A DNA stretch of 64,000 bases from Panopea generosa (lineage: Eukaryota; Mollusca; Bivalvia; Adapedonta; Hiatellidae). Shown here in pieces: positions 52,301-61,030 of this stretch; within the stretch, counting starts at the first letter, position 1; every line of letters starts with the position of its first letter. The stretch covers positions 31,060,609 through 31,124,608 of the forward strand of contig CM055896.1 of assembly GCA_029582155.1 (NCBI GenBank), given 5' to 3'. A model generated the notes under the pieces. That model did not search any database, was not told where the DNA came from, and saw only the letters and a program-made list of their open reading frames with translations. Both the position numbers and the translations under genes were made by a program.

Positions 52301-55300
52301 CTTGTTGTTGTTTATATGATTTTTTACGAATCAATCCCTTTGTTCATTATTCCGTTTTACCGACATTGCCATTTTATCAATCAATATTTTTTTTGTTCTC
52401 TGTTTTTCAAGCAAATCTTCCATGTGTTTATGTTCTTTCAACATTTTAATCCTTCTTTTCGTTTCACTTTCTTTATCACTTTCACTCTAAAGTTCCTTAT
52501 AATTTTGTCCTAATTGATCTATTTCTGTTTCCCCTTCTTTATTACCTGCACAATTATTCTGATAATCCATGTGTCTGTCTATAGAATAACTGTCTGTATG
52601 TCGTTCCTCTATTTCATCGTTTACTCTCTGCTTCCGATCAAAACACTGTAACCCTCTTTGTTTCCTAACTGTATAATATACAATGTCGTCACTATCCTTC
52701 TTCTCTCATGTATAATACTGTCCTTAGTATTACCTGTTTTATAGCTATACTCATCAGCTTCTTTCAATTTTAACTCAAGCCACTTCAGTTCTCTAGTAAA
52801 TGTGCTTTCAATGATATCTCTACTGTTAATTCATCTCTTTGCGCTCGTTGCATGTCCAATATCAAAGGTTTGATCTACTAGAAATCGTTAATATGTATTC
52901 ATTTCTCTTCTAACACCGAGTTTCCTACATTTTATCCAACCTCACACTTTTATCTAAAACATTATCTCCATGCTCTATCTGATTACAGTTTATTAATGCT
53001 TTATTTTCTATAGAATTGTCTATAATGCTTACGTATGGAAAGTCTTTTTTCTAAGTGATTTCCATGTGCTCTCCTTTGTAAGCTGTTTTTTTCGCTTATA
53101 CTTTCTATACTTATAACTTATAACATCGTGTTTCTAGTAATTCTGTATTTATCTCTGACATCACATGTACAAGGCTAAATCTACTACTTATTCTTACAGA
53201 TTATTCTCTTTTCGGTATTTGAAAATAATGGCGTCTAATTTTTCGATGACAAAGAAAATGTAAATTGTCATCAATTTCAACTGTTTCCTAAGGGGAAAAC
53301 ACGAACTACTTACAAGTGCTGTTAGCCAACAATGACAGACGGTAAAAACTTTATGTAAAACAATGTGAAACTATTAGAAATGTATTGTTGATCAGCCGAG
53401 TACATGCCGAATAGAAGACGAAAACTTAACAAATCCTCACCGGGCCAGAAACCATAAACGAAAAAGTATCGATTTGCTCAAGTAGCCCAGACCGATAGTC
53501 ATAGTGATAGTGAGGACTCTGTGTATTTTGAATCGTTAGACTTTTCTGACTCGGAAACATCATACACAGTTGAGGATACCACCCCGATTACCCCACCCAC
53601 ACTAGAACAATTCGCCATGAATCGCTTCTCAGACGAAGAACTGAAACAGTTAAGTGCTATATTGGGCCCAATAGTTGCACATTAATCAAAAATGAACTAA
53701 TTAATGAGCTCAAGCAAGAATTCAAAGCAGCAGTTGATGCTGAAACGTCAACATTGAAAGTGGAAATTTCAACATTGAAATCAGCCAATCATTGTTTGAA
53801 GACCGAACTAGATAAGACCAAGCTCGAATTAGATGAGCTCGAACAGTATGGTAGACGGATGTGTGTAGATGTATCTGGAATTCCTGGAGACATGGCTGAC
53901 CCACGAGAAGATGTTGTGTCCAAAATTTCGGAACACACCAGAAAACACATCATCCCCCTAACCAGTTCGGATATAGACAAGTGTCATAGAAAAGGCCGAC
54001 CTAAACACAACATTAACCGTAAGGTGATTATAAAGTTTACAAACTCAAAAGCAAGACAACGTGTCTACGAGGCTCGTAAACGTATGGGTGATGGGATTTT
54101 CGTTCAGGAAAATATTACGCGTTTACGTGAACACATTGGATTCGAAGCACGCCAATGAGTACGTGCTAAATTATTTACTACAACTTGGGTAGCTGGGTGT
54201 ACAATTTATGCTCTTTTCCCAGGCGATTCCCAGAGTCGTGTCATTGATAGTTTGGATGTGATCGACTGCATAAGAGAAGGAAGATCGACTTCCTAGGAAT
54301 AATAATTGAACGTTCACAACTGTCAATCAGTGCTTGTTTACAAACTAGCATTGAGCTAGATTCTGGCTTGTCGATTTATACACACCGGTCGAGTGTAAAC
54401 CAATACAAACAATATACAAATCACGTGTCGGGCAACTGGACTGTAAAAACATTGTGTTGTAACAAACATTCGTACCTGTATTCTTTACCTGGTCACCTAT
54501 CTGTTGCAACAGACGAAATTTATAATCCATCGTCTGCTTCTTCCATTTTTTTCCACAATATAATTTCACATGTTTTGACATTATCATATCCAGTTTTAAA
54601 TAATAATTGCACACATATCAAATACAGAAATTAAACGTTTTTTAATTAATGTATGTATATTTCACATGAAGTTAAAGTAATAAAACCAGACGTATCCATT
54701 CAATGATGATCACATTTATCAAATGTCGGTTGTAAATACAATTACCCACTGTACTGTACTACTAAAACCCATGCACTCGGATAATATTTTTAAGTATGGG
54801 GTGGAGCGGGGTCTCATGGGATCTGTTTCGATTGAAAATATTATAAGGACAGTGTCTTTTTGTGTTTGCAGACTTCCAAAGGTTGACAAATTATTAATTT
54901 TTACAAATTGGTTTAAATGTATTTAAAGATTTCATGTCAAAAATTATTTTCGACAGCAGCTGTTTGTTGCATGTATATTTGTTAACTTTATCTCAAAATA
55001 TTGCCATGACCACAATATCAACTTGTTTTACTTTTGATTTCATTTAAACAAGGTACATGTTATATTATATTTTAAAGGGTTATATATATAAATGTCATAA
55101 AAGACATTTAATCGCAAGCATGTTTCTCTATATACTGATATATCGGTAAGGATCAGCTTGTACGTTTTGTCTGAGCCGATATCTCAATATATGGTGTCTT
55201 TTTAACGTTTTATAATCCCTTGAAAATGTATTGTTTGCTTATACAATCAAACACCTCCCCGTTTTACTTTAATTGATAATAATTACCCTTGGCACCTATT

Positions 55301-58300
55301 CTCATACTCTGTTTACAGTGTACGTGCTACTTGGTTAGTTAAACATGTGTATGATTTTGTGTTGTTTTTAGGTTCCCATTTTCATACAATTAATGTTTGT
55401 GTTATAATACCAATGCATTAGATCACATATTTTATCATGTTATTGGGTGCATTATACATGACCCATTTATGCATAATTACTGTAGCGCTGTGTGGTTATA
55501 TAATTTATCTGTGGATTATTTCTAGAAGTCATAACTATTGTTAGTTATTTATTTCTGGTCATCTTTATTTGTGCACGCACATGACGTTCGCAACCCTGTG
55601 TTTAAATCAAATTATCACTTTATCTTGTCATGAATATTGATAATGAACAATTATTTCAAGCATTTCCCCCGTTTACTTTTGATCCCGTACTAGGAAACAG
55701 TTTATTTCTAGAAGTCATGATTTATTTTGTATTTTTTGTTTTTGTAATTTTCAATTTTGTACTCGCATGCCGTTCGAACCCCTGTGTTTGCTTATTGTTT
55801 CACCGCATACATTCCTGTTCACTGCCACTTTTGTTCACATGTTTTTGTGTCCAATGGTCACTCTTCATTAGAAATGATTACACGATATATCCTCATAGGT
55901 AATGGATGATTTAGGCCTTTGGAGAGCGACCACTGGATTTTATTATAACAGTAGACAGCGGACATCCAGATCATATACCTTTCACAAGTACCCACTTAAA
56001 CAGTTTCTAATAACATCGAAACGTATAATACATCGTTTAATAAGTGATATTCGTACCGTGAGTACTTTTATATTTTACAGTGTTTTTAACCTTCAATTTG
56101 CATTGATAAAAGTCTGTTTTTCTCTTAACTAACTCATTATATTTAGTTCATGTAAAATATGCAAATGATCGTATTTCAAAGAAGTATTTGCAAACTTCCA
56201 ACCTCCAAAACATATGTATGTCTTAAATATTGCGCTTTTTATTAATTTTATCTGGGGATATGGAACTTAATCCCGGGCCAAGTGAGAGTAACAATAAATG
56301 TTTTTCAATATTACATCAAAATATTCGTAGTATAAGAAACAAGCTTGACTATATCAAACATAATTTCTTAGATTTCGACATTTTATGTTTCACAGAAACA
56401 CACCTCTCGATAGATATCCATGACGATGATTTATTACTAGAAGGCTTAGATAAAATATATCGTAAAGACAAATCATGTCATTCGGGCGGGGTTTTAGTTT
56501 ATGTTTCATCCGATTTAAGTCCAACCAGAAATTTTGACTTAGAAAATATTGTTCCTGAATCTATTTGGATTGAAATTAAAGATCAAAGTCAATTTTATTT
56601 TATTTGCACTGTATACCGACCTCCACACTATCCAGTTGATTTTTAGAATAGAATTAACGTCTGTTTTGAAAAGGCTTCGGAAATACACTCAAATATAATA
56701 ATTTTAGGTGACATAAATGAGGATCAGTTAAATCCTTCTAATAAAAAATTTCGTAATAAACTTGAATTTAATAATATGTCTAATATAATAAAATAACCAA
56801 CGCGTGTAACTTATAATGCTCAAACATTGATAGATCCAATAGCACTTTCGAACCAGCTAACATGTTTTGACTCGGGTATTCACGAAACATCGGGTTTCCT
56901 TAGTGATCACTTTGGTACATATGTATTTATTAAAAGTGATATATATGAAAATATACTATTTAAAAGAACAGTTTGGAACTATAAGCGTGCTGATTTTAAA
57001 ATATTGAATAATTTAATTACCATTACAGACTGGTCATTTGTACTTGATGGATCTCTAGATGTTGCTACTAAGTCTTTTATTACAAAATTTATTGACTTAA
57101 CGAAATTATGTATTCCAACAAATCTTGTAACAATTCGTCCAAGAGACAAGCCGTGGTACAACTCCGAAATTAGACAAACATTCCGTAAGCGCGATAGGCA
57201 AAAACAATTAGCTCTCTGCACAGGAAAACAATCGGATTGGCAAGTTTTTAAACATTTAAGAAACAATGTAAATAACATGAAAAAAACACGCAAAATAAAC
57301 ATTTTTTAAAAATCTAGAATACTCATTGGGTGATATCAACTCAACAAATTCTAGCACTTATTAGAAAACAATCAAAATGTTAATTAAAGAAAAGTCTTAA
57401 AGTTGTTGCAGCATACCTCCTCTAATGAACAATGACAATTCGTATTCTGTGTCTGATGAAGATAAAGCCAATGCTTTAAACGATTTTTTTGTGTCAATTT
57501 CATAAATTAACGATTCTCATATCAATCTTCCAGCATTTTGGACGAAAACTAACAAAAACTTAACTGACGTCAAAATCACTGAAACGGAAATAACCGATAT
57601 TTTATTCAATTTAATTGTAAACAAATCCAGCGGACCCGATGAAATAAGCCACCGTGTGTTAAAAGAAACATGTAAAACTATTTGTCATTCACTTTGTATA
57701 TTATTCAATCGATCTTTGCAAGAAAGTAAATATCAAAATGCTTGGAAATTAGCAAATGTTATGCCATTATTCAAAAAAGGAACAAAAGACTCACCATCAA
57801 ACTACAGGCCAATTTCACTTATAAGTTGTGTAGGAAAGGTTATGGAACGTGTTATATTTAAACACATTCACAATTATTTACATGCGAACAAACTTATATA
57901 TAAAAAAAACAATCCGGTTTTTTACCTGGACATTCCACAGTTTACCAATTAATTGATATCTACAATCAAATTTGCAAAGCTTTTGATGATAAAAAATCTA
58001 CATGTATGGTGTTTTGTGATATTTCGAAGGCATTCGATCCTATCTGGCATAAAGGTTTAATTTTCGTTGATCACCATAAACATCTAGGAGTAACACTTAG
58101 TCACGACGGTACTTGGCACGAATACATTTCGAATATTGTATCTTCAGCATCCTAAGTACTCGGTTCGATGAGGATGATGAAATTCAGATTTAAACGCAAA
58201 ACCCTTAACCAAATATACATATCTTATCTTCGCTCTATCTTAGAATACTCATCCATAATTTGGGATAACTGTACTAAATACGAAACTGATACTTTGGAAA

Positions 58301-60980
58301 AAATTCAATATGAAGCGGCAGGAATTGTTACAGACCTAACGCGTTCTTTTTCAATTGAAAAAATACTAAATGAAATTGGTTGGGTTTCTTTGACAAACAG
58401 GAGGAAAATGCAAAAAATAATTTTATTTTATAAACAAAAACAAGACGGTTTACCAAGCTATTTGGAAGAACTGTTCCCTTTTACTTTATCCGAGTCAAAT
58501 CCGTACAATCTAAGAAACCATTCTGACTTTGTTACATTGACTAGGCGCACAGAAATATACTCAAGATCAGTTATTCCCTCATCATTGAAACTATGGAATG
58601 AACTTGGTATAAATATCCGAGAGTCTACATCACTCCTATCCTTAAAAAGCAAACTTAAAGATCTTTTTAAACCTCCAATAGTACCAAAGTTATTTTTATT
58701 CGGTGACCGATACCTATCAATTCAACACACTCGATTAAGAAATAATTGCAGTAATATAAACAACGACCTATATGTTAACCACTTAAGAAATATTCCCATT
58801 TGTGCCTGTGGTGATGAATTCGAAGATGCAGAACATTTTGTTTTTCGATGTGACCTTTTCAAAATTGAAAGACGGCAACTATTTACAAATACTCGTGAAT
58901 TCTACCCATTAAGTACCAATAAATTATTATACGGCAATGCAGATCTATCATTAGAGAATAATCAACTTATTTTTCAACATTTCCAGAAATATATTAAACA
59001 GACAAAACGTTTTCAACCTGAATACTTACTTTAATTAACTGGGTGCTGTCACTGTTGTAGCGTGAACAGTGTATGTGGTGCGGAGTGAGGATTCTATGGC
59101 GACTGGGCGGCATGGTATTGTTTTTGTTGTTTGTTTTCTCTCTTATTGATTTTTCTTTCTTTCAATATGGTTTTTGTTTTTGTACTAAGTTCCCTTTTCA
59201 TTTTTTTTCAACCCGGTAAACATATACATTCATACAGCCGCACTGGAGAGAACTGTAACTAATGTTGTTATAACTTGTAATTCAATCCATTTGCATATGT
59301 TATATATTTTGTTATAATTTAATGTTCATTTGTATATATTAATGTTATGTTATATACGTAATAAAATATGTTTAAACTAAATTATTCTCTTTGTTCCATA
59401 ATTTCTAATCGTTTCATTTTCATTTCTTCGATTTCTGATCTTTTCTCTATATATATATCTCACTGTGCTGCTTCTATAACCTTGTCTCTCAATCTAATTC
59501 CTCCTTATATTTCATTTCTTTCAATTATTTATCCTTCCTAGTTATCTTCTACATGTAGAAAGTCTCAGTCCTCTTTATGTCATATACTTTGCCATTTTAA
59601 TGTACACAAATTACATTACCATTTATTTGATATTTCATTCTTATTTTCTGACACAATCTTTATTAACATTTCAGTTCAACTAAATACATTTTATCTATCT
59701 GTTTGTTTTGTTGAATGACCACTGACGTCAATTTAGCTTCACTTCACTTTCAAATGTCAAATGTTTGTTATATATTGTATGTTATAGGATGAAATAAAAC
59801 AAAATTTAAAGCCATGTCGTAAATAGTGTTCTCTTCATTTGATATAAACAATTCATTAAGACAAGGAATTTGAGAGAAAAGAATCGCAATGGCGCTGATA
59901 TCCATAAACGTTATGTTATACCAGTTTATCACTTTTTGCGCAGATCGTCTGCTAAAATCAATATTTCATCTGCTAATCACTCTCGGGAATTGCCGGAAAT
60001 TAACGAGCGATACTAATCGATACTTTCGTAATATATCGACAGTGTCCGGTATTTTCATTTTATTTGATGGAACTCATATGAATTGCAAATACATTTATTT
60101 GAACTTGTTTATTAATTTCAGCGAGAAGGTAAACTATACAGACTTTCATTTTAGATGAAATGGTAACGTAAGTGTAATCAGCAAAAGTAAACAATCAATA
60201 TAGATCTATAACGTAAAAGATATAAGAAAAAAAAAGAAATGATAGAAAAACTTAGAGTATACCTTTATATTCTTATCAAGGGAATTTGAAAACTGACTTT
60301 TAACACGATTGATATCTTATTTCTATGGGAGGAACCAAAGTTATCCCCCCTAATTTATTTATAATTATCTATAAGGTGACGTTATGTTAAATACATTCTG
60401 CGATAAACACTAGGGTCATAAAACCTGGGGTGATCGATTATATTCACATTGCCACTGATGTGTGCAATATGCATACTTAAATAGCATTGCCACATGTTGT
60501 GAATGTTGGGAGGGGGATGAGGATACCGTATGTACCTATCTTGTTAATGGTTTACAATATGATTGCTAAAGATATGTTCTACCAGTTTTTGTAATTATCT
60601 AAAGCATATTGCTTTTTTTACAATCTATACATTTACATTACATGGTTTTTAACAATTTGGCCACTGTTTGTTTTTACCTAATTGTTTATATGTCTCTGGT
60701 TTGTGATATTTGGTGATATTATATTGCATTGTGGTTGAGATAATTTATAATTATGTTGAAAGTAGACAGTTGTAATTAACATTGAGATTGGAAATAGATA
60801 AAGTAATGGTGAAGATAACGCATTGATAATTGAATAATTAGTATGGATTTGAATTTCAGTTGAACCAATTGACCATGAATAAGAATACTGAAATGACTTT
60901 GAGAAAGCATTGCATGAAGAGTAATTAATTTGAAGTGAATTGATTACTGAATAACAGTCTATAACAAACCATTATACCAG

Positions 60981-61030
<50 letters not shown>

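Larger units (their letters stand above)
53212..59380 (+). mobile_element. CR1/Jockey-superfamily LINE with 12-bp target-site duplication
   Basis: The 12-bp sequence attattctcttt occurs at 53200-53211 and again at 59381-59392, flanking a 6.17-kb element with ORF1, ORF2 and an AT-rich 3' end (taataaaatatgtttaaac). The order ORF1, endonuclease, reverse transcriptase, C-terminal zinc-knuckle-like motif is that of CR1-type LINEs. The duplicated target shows target-primed insertion of a nearly full-length copy. It lies inside the 12-kb intron between the two FTP domains, antisense to the receptor gene. Stops, frameshifts and an internal deletion make it inactive. Confidence 0.85.
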
